Source: Daedaleopsis sinensis (taxonomy: Eukaryota; Basidiomycota; Agaricomycetes; Polyporales; Polyporaceae). From it: 64,000 bases of DNA. The position numbers and the translations under genes are program-made. Location of the stretch: NCBI GenBank assembly GCA_033807695.1, contig CM066306.1, positions 1-64,000 on the forward strand. The letters are read 5' to 3'. The notes beneath the pieces are model-generated. The model searched no databases and was not told the origin of the DNA. It saw only the letters and a program-made list of their open reading frames with translations. This document shows, one piece after another, positions 1 to 11,557 of the stretch; position 1 is the stretch's first letter; every line of letters starts with the position of its first letter.

Positions 1-150
1 CCCTAACCCTAACCCTAACCCTAACCCTAACCCTAACCCTAACCCTAACCCTAACCCTAACCCTAACCCTAACCCTAACCCTAACCCTAACCCTAACCCT
101 AACCCTAACCCTAACCCTAACCCTAACCCTAACCCTAACCCTAACCCTAA
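1..150. repeat. Terminal telomere repeat, 25 x CCCTAA
   Basis: Twenty-five exact, uninterrupted CCCTAA units begin at the first base. The C-rich strand reads 5' to 3' inward, as expected at a left chromosome end whose opposite strand ends in TTAGGG. This is the vertebrate-type telomere repeat, also usual in filamentous fungi. The array stops abruptly at a CACACA stretch, so the window starts inside or at the end of a real telomere. Confidence 0.98.
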
Positions 151-660
151 CACACATCCTACTGCTGCTGCGCACCATTTGTTGCTCCCCTTTAACACTG
201 TAACAACACACCCTCCCTCTTCCCTTAACACCATAACTACTACTGCTTCCCACCATTTGCTACAACCCATTAACACCGTAACAACACACCCACCCTGTTG
301 CCCTAACCACCTTAACACTGTAACATTTAACACTGCCTATACAACAACAGTCACTGCTTCGCAACATTTCTTACAACCCTTCACCACTGTAACAACACAC
401 ACCGCCTAACTACCTTAACACCGTAACTTCTACCACTGCCCTCATAACTCTCTGTACAACACTACTTACTATTGTGCAACATTCCCTACTTACTGCACCC
501 CAACATCTCTTACACTTCTTCGCCACATGCATTACTCACACTTTAACTGCACTCTTTAACACTGTGCTGCACTTGGTTACTGACACTGCCGTGACTTATA
601 TACTGCTGCTTGTAACAATTTGTAGCACTGCCCAACACTGCCCAACTACAGCGGGGGGTT
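151..660. repeat. Telomere-associated degenerate repeat
   Basis: A C/A-rich strand carries repeated motifs of the form TTAACACYGTAACAACACACCC near 190, 268, 312, 380 and 418, in a loose tandem arrangement. Open frames here are low-complexity products of the repeat, not genes. The sequence looks like decayed telomere-adjacent DNA. Confidence 0.75.
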
Positions 661-1494
661 AGACCTACACTACTCACAATAAATCTTGCATCACACCACC
701 CTTTGCCAGTACTTGCCTACCATGCTGTTATTTACTGTTACTTGCTTCGCACACTAGCATGCTGCAGTTCATTATTAAGCCGGTGCAGATTATGGTCAGT
801 GCTATACTAGTGATAGTCACCTTCCATGCTTCGCCACATAGTATGCTCAAATATAGTATCCTGAAGTCAACACTGCAGCTCCCACATATTATTTGCTGCG
901 CAATAGTAATGTAGTATAGTATGCGTTCACAGTATTTTACTATAGATCCTACTTATTGTTGCGCTCCAGCACATCGTATCTAGATAGTACTTACTCTGCT
1001 ATCACTTACCCTGCTGATTGCTGATACTTAATATTGTAATGTCATTATATGCTTCGCACAATAATATGCTGAGGTTGATACTTGAGCTAGCACACATTAT
1101 TTACTACGTAACATTAGTGAGGAGTGCAACATTGATGTGGTATAGTATGAGTCCGCAATATTTTATTATAGGCGGTAGTTGTTGTGCTGCCGCCGCACAA
1201 TATCCATTACACTACTTACTTATCCTGCTGTTCTTACCCTGCTGATGTTTACTATTGTGATAATATTACATGCTTCGCACAATATTTATATACAGTGTAG
1301 TGCATCGCAACATTTTGTATAGATGCACCTCTAGCATTGGTTGTGCGAGCCTTGCCTTGCCACAATTATGTGACCACAGAATTCCCCTAGTGCCGAAGCA
1401 ATAGAAGGTTGCTGGAAATAGTTGAGCTAGCACCTCATTACAGACTACTGCTTCGGAACAGTAACACTACAACATATATAGTAGCCAACTTGTA
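661..1494. repeat. AT-rich subtelomeric tandem repeat, ~225-bp unit
   Basis: The motif GCTTCGCACA/GCTTCGCCACA recurs near 743, 829, 1050 and 1272. The stretch around 885-975 is re-used around 1095-1185 (a TTATTTGCTGCG/TTATTTACTACG motif, then TAGTATAGTATG, then CAGTATTTTACTATAG-like sequence). Spacing is about 210-230 bp. No coding signal is visible. Confidence 0.7.
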
Positions 1495-2700
1495 TGGCCC
1501 ATAACTTTTTATCTGTTGACTATAATCAAGTGAAACTAGTATGGTTAGAAAGCTATTGACCAGGGCTACAAAAAACGAAAACGTTTGTTCGCCTTTTTGG
1601 GCGCTTATTTTGTTACTTTTGTATCGCCAATAACTTCTGAACTAATAGTCATAACAAAGTGAAACTGATATAGTCAGAAAGCTACTGACCCTGGCTACAA
1701 AAAACAAAAATGCTACTTCGCCTTTTTGGGCGCTTTTTTGCTTACTAAGCGCCCAGGTGCGGTCAATAGATCCAGTTATAAGCCCTACTAATAGCAACCC
1801 TTCTAATGACCCTTCAAAAACCACTTGTTACAATACTTAAGCGCACTACAAAAACAAAGACTACCCTCTAGCTCCACGGAAACTGGGTGCACAACCCTAA
1901 CCCTAACCCATAGGATAGCCCTAGTTCCCACAATACCCAAATGGTACCTTGTCGCTGGGTTCCGGGTGATCGTTCAGTTGGTACAGCCCCTTGTCACTTC
2001 CTTGTCGCCGGTTCGTCATTCCTCCTATATATGGTGTATTCTATTGCACCAGCTATCTTGTAACCCTTATAACTCCTTAACTAATGAGTGTTAGAACGTG
2101 AAACTGATATGGTTAGAAAGCCCTTGCTGAGGACTACAAAAAACGAAAACACTACTTCGCCTTTTTGGGCGCTTTTTCGCTTACTAAGCGCCCAAGTGCG
2201 GTCAATAGTAGCACTTACTTATAGTCATACTAATAGTAGCACTTCAAAATAGCAGTAACAACAGAGATCGCCCCATAGCCCCACGGAAAATGAGTGCACA
2301 GCCACAATCGTGCAACCATTGGATAGCCCTTCTTCCCACGATATCAGAATGGTACCTTGTCGCTGGGTTGCAGGCGACGGTTCACGCAGTATGGCCCCTT
2401 GTCGCTGCTTGTCGCTGGTTCGTCATTCCTCCCTAATATAGTGCATTCTATTGTACCGGCTATCTTGTAACCCTTATAACTCCTTAACTAATGAGTGTTA
2501 GAACGTGAAATTGATACGGTTAGAAAGCCCTCGCACAGGACTACAAAAAATGTAAACGCTTCCTTGCCTTTTTGGGCGCTTAAACGCTTACTAAGCGCCC
2601 AGATGCGGTCAGTACTATCACTTTCTTATAGTAGACTAATAGAAATACTAATAGGAGCCCTTCAAAAGGTGTCAAAAACAGAGATCCCCCCATAACTCCA
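1495..2700. repeat. Subtelomeric tandem repeat, ~420-bp unit
   Basis: One partial and three fuller units start near 1495, 1630, 2065 and 2485. Each has a GTTAGAAAGCYNTTG-like segment, a CTACAAAAAACGAAAAC-like segment and a GCCTTTTTGGGCGCTT segment. Three of the four carry a short inverted repeat, GGGCGCTT...AAGCGCCC. A short run of telomere repeat, CCCTAACCCTAACCC, is embedded near 1895. No gene is supported. Confidence 0.8.
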
Positions 2701-3040
2701 CCAAAACTCGCTGCACAGCCACAATCGTGCACTCGTCGGAAAGCCCTGCTTCTTGTGATATCGGAAAGGTACCTTGTCACCAGGTTCCCACGCACCGTTC
2801 AGCCGGTATAAGGGTTTGTCACCTTGTCGCTGCTTGTCGCTACTACCTTTTCCCATCTAGCACCACGGGGAGGCGATGCACAGCCACGATTGAGCGCTCA
2901 TCATGTAGCCCCGATTCCCACGATGTCCGAAAGGTACCTTGTCGCCAGGTTCCGAGCGACGGTTCAGCCGCAACGGCCTTGTCGCCACTTTGTCATCAGA
3001 AATTAGGGGCTAATTTCTGGGATTATAACACTAGTCTGAA
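2700..3040. repeat. Subtelomeric short module (~170 bp) and spacer
   Basis: The module begins CACAGCCACRAT and continues with AAGCCC, a GATNTCCGAAAGGTACC-like stretch and a GGTTCCNNGCGACGGTTCA-like stretch. It occurs here near 2705 and 2875, in looser form near 1890 and 2285, and again near 52185, 52355, 52510, 53980 and 54140. The copy at 2870-3020 is almost identical to 52505-52670, including the trailing GGGGCTAATTTCTGGGATTA spacer. Confidence 0.8.
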
Positions 3041-4816
3041 ATTGATGGCTCTAACCTAGGCCTGACCCTTACCCACATCTTTTTGAGCCCTTTAAATTAG
3101 TCAAAAACCCATATTAATGGCTATAAATACTAGAGAAATAGATTCCTTCACCTGTGTGAGTTGAAATGCACTGGTCCTGCAGCCTGATAAACACCCCAAC
3201 TTCAGTACCTTTTGAATGAGCCATGTCTCATCTTGTTTCAAGCATATTTGGGGGTTGTACATATATATCTACTCCACAGCTAAATAAAACACCCTATTTT
3301 ACGACTGCGGTGTGGTAAGATGTAGTTTTCTGACCGACTGACTTAATGAAAATTACATCGTCCCTCAGGATACTATTTCGTGGGTGCATGGTCACAGTAT
3401 ACACCTATTCTGATTGTAATTCAAGCTGTGCCCAATTCGATTGGGTCCTGACAAGATGAAGTCTAAATTAGCATAGTAAAAGTGTTTGCAGTGTGCGGGA
3501 TGTTGAATTTTGATTATATCTCAGTTTGTCCCTCAGATCATGAAAGTAGACCGTAATGCTGACCTGACAAGCATACTCCCATGTGGATCAAGAAAAAACT
3601 CAGTTCGATTAGCCCTCCGCAATATCCATAGCCTTTCCCGCACAAAAAGAAGGCGTTATATTGGTATATGGAAGGCCAGCCACAAAATTCTGGTTTGTCC
3701 CTTAGGTCTGAGTGGAGAAAATTCAGGGGATTCCGACAAGCCCACACTCGCCCTGATCGGGCCAGAATTCAATTTGATTGGGATATATCAATTCTAGACC
3801 TGGCGATGGCCATTGCTGCAGAGTTATGCGGTAAAGATTGGCTCATAGAATGTGACACAGACATGCTACTCCGGATCGTCCCTTAGTTCCATGATCGTGT
3901 GGTTCTTGGCAGTGCAGGAATTAAGGTTTGGAGCCACTCCTCCCAAATTCCAGTTCGATTAGCACTTGCCATCAAACTCGTTGGCCACTAGCCTGTCATT
4001 GGACTACAGGTCCTGCAGCTCTAGCATTTGTTGTTTCCCACGGTCATGTGGTTTCTGTAACGGTTTGTTCAGACACCTGGGTATATGCTCAAAAAGTTTC
4101 AGAGCTTTTGTGCATATATTGAGCCCGTGATCGCCGTTTGTAACGGTACGTGCTTTTCAGGAAATACTAACGCTAGGATCATGAAAGTAGACCATAATGC
4201 GCACCTGACAAGCATACTCCCATGCCAATTGAAGAAAAACTCACTTCGATTAGCCCCGTACAGTATCCATAGCCTTTCCCGCACATAATCATAGGCATAT
4301 ATTGTTATTGGGACGAGCATTTACATAACCCCGGATTGTCCCTCAGTTCCAGGTGAAGAAAAATCAGGAGATTCCAACATGCCCACACTCATCCCAATCG
4401 GGCCAAAACTCGATTTGATTGGGATTTATCAATTACGGGCTTAGCCATTGCTGTACCTGCGGGGATAGGTGGTAGAGATTGGTTCACAGAATGTGACACA
4501 GACATGCTATCTGAGATTGTCCCTCAGTTCCATAATCGTGCGGTTCTTGGGAATCCATAAAATAAGGTTTCAGGATCCTGCACGCAAACTCCATTTCGAT
4601 TAGGTGCTCCGACAAATCTCGTTGGCCAACCACCCATCGTTGGGCTACAGCCTACACTGCTAGCCCCACGTAGTTCCCACGGTCATGTGGTTGCATTATT
4701 GAATGGTTTCGACCCGTGGCTATATGCACAAAAAGTTTCAGCCCAAACGAGCATATATTGGGCCCACAGCTGGTGTTTGTAGTGGATGGTGATTTTCAGG
4801 AATTACTAACGCTAGG
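3041..4816. repeat. 1.16-kb subtelomeric unit, one nearly full and one partial copy
   Basis: 3080-4174 is nearly identical to the third internal unit (about 54360-55457). At about 4175 the sequence switches into the middle of another unit, and 4175-4816 is nearly identical to 53196-53834. Both copies end in TTTTCAGGAANTACTAACGCTAGG. The unit is about 1160 bp, AT-rich and without a convincing reading frame; the ~70-aa frames in it are not conserved between copies. The switch at 4175 looks like a recombination joint. Confidence 0.88.
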
Positions 4817-6300
4817 TGGTGACGGACTTCCCGGACTGCCATGTTTTGCATGTCACGCACATTTCGTGACACATTGGCTCACTGCAGTGACGGACTTCCC
4901 GGACTGCCATGTTTTGCATGTCACATATATTCTGTGACAGAATGACTTGCACTGCAGAGACGGACTTCCCGGAAGTCCACTTTTGCATGGTCACCCTAAT
5001 TTTGTGACAGAATAACATACATAGTGGTGACGGACTTCTAGGACTGCCCTGTTTCGCATGTCACATATATTCTGTGACAAAATGACTTCTACCGCAAAGA
5101 CGGACTTCCCGGAAGTCCATCTTTGCACAGTCACACTGATTTTGTGACGGGATGACTCGCACTGCAGTGATGGACTTCCAGGACTGCCACATTTCGCATG
5201 TCACGCACATTTTGTGACATATTGGCTCACACACAGTCATGGACTTCCGGGACTGCCATGTATCACATGTCACACACATTCTGTGATAGAATAACTTGCA
5301 CTGCAGAGATGGACTTCCCGGAAGTCCACTTTGGCACAGTCACCCTCATTTTGTGACAGGACAGGACCTACTGCAGTGACAGACTTCCAGGACTACCATG
5401 TTTCACATGTCATAGACATTTCACGACAGGATGACTTGCACTGCAGAGACGGACTTCCCGGAAGTCCACTTTTGCATGGTGATGATTATTTCATGACAGG
5501 ACGACACTTGCTGCGGTGATGGACTTCCCAGACTTCCATATGTCTTATGCTACGGACATTTTGTGGCAGGGTGAGACCCACTACAGAGACGGACTTCCCG
5601 GAAGTCCACTTTTGCACAGTCAGACTGATTGTGTGACAGGATGATATCCACTGCAGTGACGGACTTCCGGGACTGCCATGTTTTGAACGTCACACACATT
5701 TTGTAACAGCATGGCTTGCACTGCAGAGATGGACTTCCTGGAAGTCCACTTTTGTATGGTACCCCCCCACAGCATACACAGACTTCTCAGACTTCTACAG
5801 CCGATGTGTCAGCACTCCATAGCAGAGATGGACTTCCGGGACTGCCATGTTTCGCATCTCACACACATTTTGTGACAGGATGGCTCGCACTGCAGTGACG
5901 GACTTCCCGGACTGCCACATTTTGCATGACACACACATTTCGTGACATATTGGCTCACACACAGTCATGGACTTCCGGGACTGCCATGGTTCACATGTCA
6001 TACTGGTTTTGTGACAGAATGACTCCCTGCAGTGATGGACTTCTGGGAAGTCCACTTTTGCACAGTGGCCCACATCTCGTGACAGGACAACACCCACAGC
6101 AGTGACAGACTTCTGGGACTGCCATATTCTTCTTGACACACCCATTACATGACAAAATAGCTTGTACTGCAGAGACGGACTTCTGGGAAGTCCACTTTTG
6201 CGCCGTCACACCCTAGCAGCATTCGCAAACTTCTCTGGCATTTATGCTAATATCCCATAGCAGCGGTGGACTTCTTAGACTGCCATATTTCACATATTAT
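4815..6300. repeat. Minisatellite, ~70-bp unit, about 20 copies
   Basis: Units recur every 68-72 bp: a core GACGGACTTCCCGGA..., then a TGCATGTCAC...GTGACA half that is itself an imperfect inverted repeat, then a GCACTGCAG joint. Two core types alternate irregularly. One has the near-palindrome GGACTTCCCGGAAGTCC. The other reads GGACTTCCCGGACTGCC and is not palindromic. Open frames on both strands (for example minus strand near 4812-5018 and 5795-6145) are fortuitous products of the repeat. Confidence 0.95.
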
Positions 6301-7056
6301 ACCTATTTGACATGTTGCGCAAATCTGCCATCTACAGTGTCACTTATGTATTACAGTGTAGAATATACAGAAAATGCGCATGTGCACTGTATGGCACGTG
6401 AGGAGGTGCGTTGCGGAGGTGTGAATAAACCCTATTCTAGGGTTGATAAACCCTAGGCTGTGGTTGGGCAAACCCTACGCTAGGGCTCAGTCTCCCACCC
6501 AAAGTCGACCCCGAGCCGACCCAAAGGTCCATAATCTCTTCATAACCCTGTAGTGCATCAGATTTGGGGCCGGAGAGCCGCGAGCAGGAGTGAGTACTTA
6601 GTGCCCGCCGTGTGCCCTCATGATTGTGCACTGCCTAACCCAAAGATGTCAACGGCCTAAGAACGCACATTTCGGGTCCTCCTCGAGCGTGAGGTTAAAC
6701 GAGAGCGGTCGGAGGAAAGTGATGGGCTACATGTTGTCAAATTACGGTATCCGGTGCTGGCGCTGTGCGTGCGACGGAACATCCCTTACACCACTGATCA
6801 ACCCCGGGTGGGCTCAGTAATGCGTACACAGATGCGGCTGCCCCCGACTGCTGAGGGGGCACCTGTGGCGTAGTGATAGCTCTGGGTGCGCGTTGCAAGG
6901 TGTCTCACATGCACCGATACTACTAGTACATCTGCGACGCAATAAACCATATATCACCGTGCGTGCGTGCAAAACATAACAAAAGCGATGACGTGCAACT
7001 TGTATACGATACTACATTACTCAACTCACAGCACTCAACTCACAGCACTCAACTCA
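6301..7056. other. Non-coding transition from repeats to unique DNA
   Basis: No gene is supported. Between about 6425 and 6490 three AAACCCTA...TAGGG motifs lie close together; the first is a perfect inverted repeat of a telomere-like heptamer (AACCCTA-TTC-TAGGGTT). At 7019-7055 a short direct repeat of ACTCAACTCACAGC occurs two to three times, just beyond the stop codon of the next gene. Confidence 0.6.
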
Positions 7057-7991
7057 CTACACGTCGTCTTCAAGTAACCAGTTGTTGAAGAGGTTCTCCT
7101 ATGGGAAGATTGGTCATACTGATTGTCGTATTGCGATGTAACATACCGGTAGGAATTCCCTGGCGCGCTTGAGGATCTGACCCAGTCGGTTGATGTCCGC
7201 GATCTGGGAATCACCGCATATATCGAAGACAGTCTGCAGGAAGTCGTCCCATTCTTTCGCGACAGAGCGACCGCCGCGAGCATCACCTGAATCTCCGAAG
7301 TAGCGCGAAATGCCTATGATGATGTCGATGAAACGGCGGTGGCGAGCACAGAGGTCGAGATAAATGTAGGAGAAGTGTGCTCGGTCCCAAAGGCTAGCCG
7401 GTCCGCGCTCGATTGGGAGATTGACCTACGTGTATGTGAGGGATACTAACCACGCCGGGCCGATATTGTTACGCACCATTTTGTCTCCTCCTTGTTCAAC
7501 GCTGATCCTTCGTTCATCGTCGAGGTCCAGGCGAATCCATATGTTCTCAACATCTGCCGTCGCACCAGCATTGGCGGGTTCCAGTTCGATGATGGCAAGA
7601 CCACTTGCGACGTTGGCCGCTGGTATAATGACGGTTGGGGGGGGACACTCCTACTATCAATAGTGGACGACTTGCCTGTGCTGGTAAACCATGTTGTGGC
7701 CCAAGGGCCCCTAATCTCTGGGCCCACCCATCTCCAGGTTGTGGCTGGCCCAGTAGCCCCGTTACCGTCTGATGCCTCAGTGAGCTGCGGCGATGAGGGA
7801 TACTCTGAAGCTGCGGGGGTATTGACTTGGGCTGCGTAATGGGGGTGGCCGGTTGAAAAGGTGGAGGCTTGAGGGTAAACCATCGTGAAGCCCGAGCGTA
7901 TGGAGCATGACCTACAAGGTGACTCTTCTTCACTGAAGACCTGAGGAAGTGCAGAGGCGGAGGGGCTGTGAGAGGCAGGCCAGCTGTTCAT
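7057..7991 (-). CDS. Hypothetical protein, 250 aa, four exons
   Basis: Model: 7991-7728, 7650-7451, 7393-7147, 7098-7057 on the minus strand; introns of 77, 57 and 48 nt with GT...AG ends, and the total closes to 251 codons. The first exon encodes a Ser/Thr/Pro-rich, probably disordered segment. The rest is folded-looking, with a stretch containing IIELEPANAG and WIRLDLDDERR, then SYIYLDLCARHRRFIDIII, and the C-terminus ENLFNNWLLEDDV. I do not recognise the family. The last three exons are well supported because each frame is open only between the proposed splice sites; the join of exon 1 is less certain. Other open frames over the same bases, including one on the plus strand, are judged shadows. 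Confidence 0.55.
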
Positions 7992-8655
7992 TGCAGTAGA
8001 AGGGACGAGATGATGGAGCGCAGCCGGGAGAGCGTGAGAACGCGATAGGAACAGAGTGGGCGAGTGAAAAATCGTGGACCTGATGTGTGCCGTCGGCGAC
8101 CGGTGCGACAGTCTTCGCCACTACAGTCTTCTGCTGTCAAGGAATACGTATATATATACATATATCTGTACAACGATTTATGCACGAGATATTTTCGCTA
8201 GTACCGCGGTTGAAAACGAAACGGCTGGACTGGATATTACAGTCGGCGGACTAATGCGGAGCGTCCGTTTCGGAGGTCTAAGCGGAGCTGCTGCACAGCG
8301 TAGGGTGACGTCAGATAAGCACTGTCTCTGATGTCATCGTTGCAACTCCCCTCGTTCTGCACACTGACGGCCTTGACGGCGTCAATGACTCTTTCTCCTA
8401 ACGATGCACGGCGGGCCTTCAGAAAGCCCGCCAGCAAGCAGGGCCAAGACCTTTCCGCGTGGATGACGCCTGCGACTAGTTTGGCCTCGGCCGGGAAGAC
8501 CTACCTGGGAGGCACTCGGGGCCCGTCAAGGTATGAGGCCTAACTATGAGGCCTTGAGGAACCGTGTTGCAGAGCGTCTGACAGCGACTTGTGCATATGC
8601 AAATCCACAGACATTGCTATGAGACCACCTATCGACCTGAATGAGATGATCCGGG
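7992..8655. other. Intergenic, no certain gene
   Basis: Open frames exist on both strands (for example plus 8331-8543, 70 aa) but none shows splice support or a recognisable domain. A short TA-rich alternation (TATATATACATATAT) lies near 8150-8165. Confidence 0.4.
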
Positions 8656-8666
8656 CGAGTGACTAG

Positions 8667-9164
8667 CTCTCAAACCCATCCTCGCAGATAGCAAGATCCG
8701 GGTCCTAATGAAGGTACAGTCACATTCTTTCGCCGCACTAGGTTAGCCCTAATTACTGGGTGTCCCAGCCCGCTGCTCGCCCCGCCGCGCACACTTTCCA
8801 AGCCCGCGGCTTCCCAGCAACTGCCCTGTGACCCTACCTTCCACAACGACGCTACGAATGCTCTCGCACACGAGGGCCTGCCCGCGCCCGAGCGCAACGC
8901 GTCGCGCCCAGGCACTTTCAAGTACGCCAACTTCGGCAGCGTGTTCATCCACGGCGCGCACGGCAGGTCTACCAGCTCGTGCCCGCAGAGAGTACAACCA
9001 CCACGGTAGACGTTGCCCTCTCCTCGCTGTGGGCTGCCATTCACTCCGGTGGACTCATCTCCGTTGACTCTCCTTCCAGCGCGTGCGTGCGCACGGTGCG
9101 GAGGGAGGACGCGCTGCAAGCAGAAGAAGCGGAGTGCCTGGCCCTTCAACACGAGACAGCGTAG
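8667..9164 (+). CDS. 3' part of an unknown gene, three exons
   Basis: Exons 8667-8713, 8818-9005 and 9080-9164 join in frame through introns of 104 and 74 nt with GT...AG ends and finish at a TAG. The encoded text includes LKPILADSKIRVLMK, then a segment with GTFKYANFGSVFIHGAHGR, and ends ALQAEEAECLALQHETA. Any 5' exons before 8667 could not be traced: an AG acceptor precedes 8667 and the frame is closed upstream. No family is recognised. It may be a decayed gene. The competing unspliced frame through the second intron is also open, so the last junction is not certain. Confidence 0.4.
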
Positions 9165-9369
9165 CCCCGACGCGCTCACCGACCCAAAATGGCGGGTTGA
9201 AGCGGCGGGCTCATCTGTGCGCTCGACAGAAAGCAATTCGAGGCTCGCCATGCCCTGTACGTCGCTCGAGCTGCCTCCGTTGTTTCCAGCTCACACGAGT
9301 TTTTCCTTTCCATAGTCCATGTCTCGCCGAAGTGCTGAATGGTCGCATACAGCTCTGAGGTCCCCACTG

Positions 9370-9549
9370 CTATCGTCGCCCGACGAGCGGTAGGTTGTCG
9401 TCTGGGCTGAACACGCGAGGCACAAGCTCGGGCGAGAGGCGATCGTCCATGAGTCCGGGGCCGTGCACGTCGCTTTCAACCAGACCGACGGTGAACTCGA
9501 GCGAGTTCGACAGGATCCACAACTTGCGTCCTACTTGAGGCTGCTCCGT
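9370..9549 (-). CDS. Exon-like open frame, 3' end of an unknown gene
   Basis: A minus-strand frame reads GRKLWILSNSLEFTVGLVES and continues to a TAG at 9370-9372. Its composition is protein-like and it has no stop over about 60 codons. Upstream continuation is ambiguous, and no start or domain was recognised. Confidence 0.3.
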   Translation of the reverse strand, partial: TEQPQVGRKLWILSNSLEFTVGLVESDVHGPGLMDDRLSPELVPRVFSPDDNLPLVGRR

Positions 9550-9599
9550 GCTACTGGCGTAAACACCCGCGAGGCGTCATGTACTGATGTGGCGACAGG

Positions 9600-9860
9600 A
9601 TGCGGCAGGAGGGCGGACCGCTCGTGGTCGATCTAGTAGATGGCGCGGACATCATCGCCTCCATCCTAGCGATCAAGTCCGACATCGGACATGCGCTGTC
9701 GAGCGCCGATCCGGTCAAGCTGAAGTTCACGTTCGTCGGCAGGCGTAGGACAAACCTGCTCGGTCAAGAATTCCTCACGCAGCAGGGGTTTCCCCAAAGA
9801 GTGGGAGACGCGGAGGATGTGAGCCGTCCTACTTCATGTACTGTCCTGAGAGATGCGTGA
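9600..9860 (+). CDS. Open frame, 86 aa, unknown
   Basis: An ATG-started frame encodes a protein-like sequence (VVDLVDGADIIASILAIKSD near the N-terminus). The minus strand over the same bases also has a protein-like frame (EEFLTEQVCPTPADERELQL), so the coding strand cannot be settled by eye. No homology is recognised. Confidence 0.25.
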   Translation: MRQEGGPLVVDLVDGADIIASILAIKSDIGHALSSADPVKLKFTFVGRRRTNLLGQEFLTQQGFPQRVGDAEDVSRPTSCTVLRDA

Positions 9861-11557
9861 TTGCCAACGTCAAGTGCGCGGAAACCGGAAGACCGCCAGG
9901 CCCGTCGTTCAAAGTTGTGCCGCTGCAAGAGCAGATTGTGTCGGTCGGGGTCGGGACCGGGTGGTCGAACAGCCCCTGAAACTCGCGTTTTGGCGCTGCT
10001 TGGGTGAGTCTGTTCAATGTCGAATCGCATGGGCGCGCGTCACATAGACAACTGACGTGATGTTGACGGAGGACCTGCACAGGGCGCCCTGGACGCGGGC
10101 GGAGTGATTTCAAGGTCGCGGAGGGTGGCTCTCACGTCGACGGAGGCGGCCAAGACGAAGCGGATTCGGTGCGACGAGCGACGAGCGACGAGGTGTTGCT
10201 CGGGTTCGGAAAGGACTTGGCGTGATCGCACCCATGAGGGGAATTGGATACATTTGTGAGAATTACAAGCCGTTACAATCGCAGCACTTGTTGGGAAGCA
10301 CGAGATTCTCGCTGAGTGGCAAGCACCACATGCTCCTCGCCCCTTTCCATTCCAGCACGCGAGCCTCGACGCACGACTTGCATCACCTCACCGCCTCGAC
10401 GTACCTTCGAATTCGAGTCAGGACCACATCCGCCTCGCACAAAAGGTCTTGGATCTCGTGCATCGCTGGGTCCGCAAACTCTGCCATCCAAGCATCCAGT
10501 CGAGCGCCGTCGCGATCGTGTGCACCTCCCAGTACGCCAAAGCACGCACCAGCGGCGGCGGACTGACATATAGAGGGAGAGGTTATAACGAGGTCGCGCT
10601 GCTTCTCCTGTGCCGCTTTGCGCGCACATAGGAGGCGAAGGAACTCCAGGTCGTAAACGAAGTCAGGGAGCAGTCCGGACCTGCAACCGCCTTTCTAAAC
10701 GTGTCGTTGCACGCGCCTCACGGATCGGCTTCATCCGCGGCGCAAACAGCAAGCGCGTCCAGCGCGATTTTGTGTGAGGCGGGAAGTGGATCGGGGACGA
10801 TAGGCGGATGCCGGGACAACCGCGGGCGGGAGAATCGTTTATCTGCGAGATCGAGGACAGCGCGCACACGTCCGCGTCCCCCGTAACGTTCAACGTTCAA
10901 CGTTCAACGGTGAAGTCTGTCGTAAACAAGGCCTTTGGGCGAATGGGCAGTCGTTGTGCATTTGGAGTGCACGTGCTGCCCGAGACCCGAGGGAGTCTCT
11001 CCCGCATACCTCCGCATATCACTCGTCCGCATTTCACTCGCTGATGGAACTCTGGTCTAATGCACCGATTCACATGTGCGCGTCGCATAATTGAGGCAAA
11101 CATTGCGAACGAACGGCCATGATGCCTTGCAATACGATACACTTGCGATGGAAACTTGGACGATGAATCGTGCACTACAGCAACTTGGGTCTATATCAGG
11201 GAACAGTGCGGGGCGGCGGAGATCGGGTGAGCGAACAAAGGACCAGGAGACTTTCGGATGCGGAAGTATAAGTACAGGCAAGGAGGTTCATTTCGGTGAG
11301 CAGAGGGAGAGGGAAGAGTCTCGGATGTGGAAGTACAAGCACACGACAGCGGGAATCATTGCAGTGGGTAGGACGACAGGAGTAGGTCTCGGATGCGGAG
11401 GCAGCACAGACAGAAGCATAGGGCGTGGGCAAGCACGGCATTTTGGGTCGGAGAGGTACTTGCTGCGGTCGTCGACGTGTTACGTCGACATAGAAGCTGC
11501 GAAGTGTTCTCTACGGCGGGCAGGTGGGGCCGCTGTTCTTCGTAGAGCTGTGAACGA
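9861..11557. other. GC-rich unique DNA without a supported gene
   Basis: Several frames of 60-190 codons are open on both strands. Plus 10400-10560 contains a protein-like run (KVLDLVHRWVRKLCHPSIQS), and plus 10630-10790 another (EAKELQVVNEVREQSGPATA), but I could not join them with consistent splice phases. A short TTCAACG tandem (three to four copies) lies at about 10886-10910. The long plus frame 11091-11666 starts at a non-ATG codon and is built on GGAAGTAYAAG and TCTCGGATG repeats. Confidence 0.35.

Noticed and set aside
4812..6145. Several minus-strand ORFs of 60-116 aa with repeated CVTC...WQSGKSV-like peptides
   Set aside because: They are translations of the 70-bp minisatellite; the unit length is not a multiple of three throughout and stops interrupt at random.
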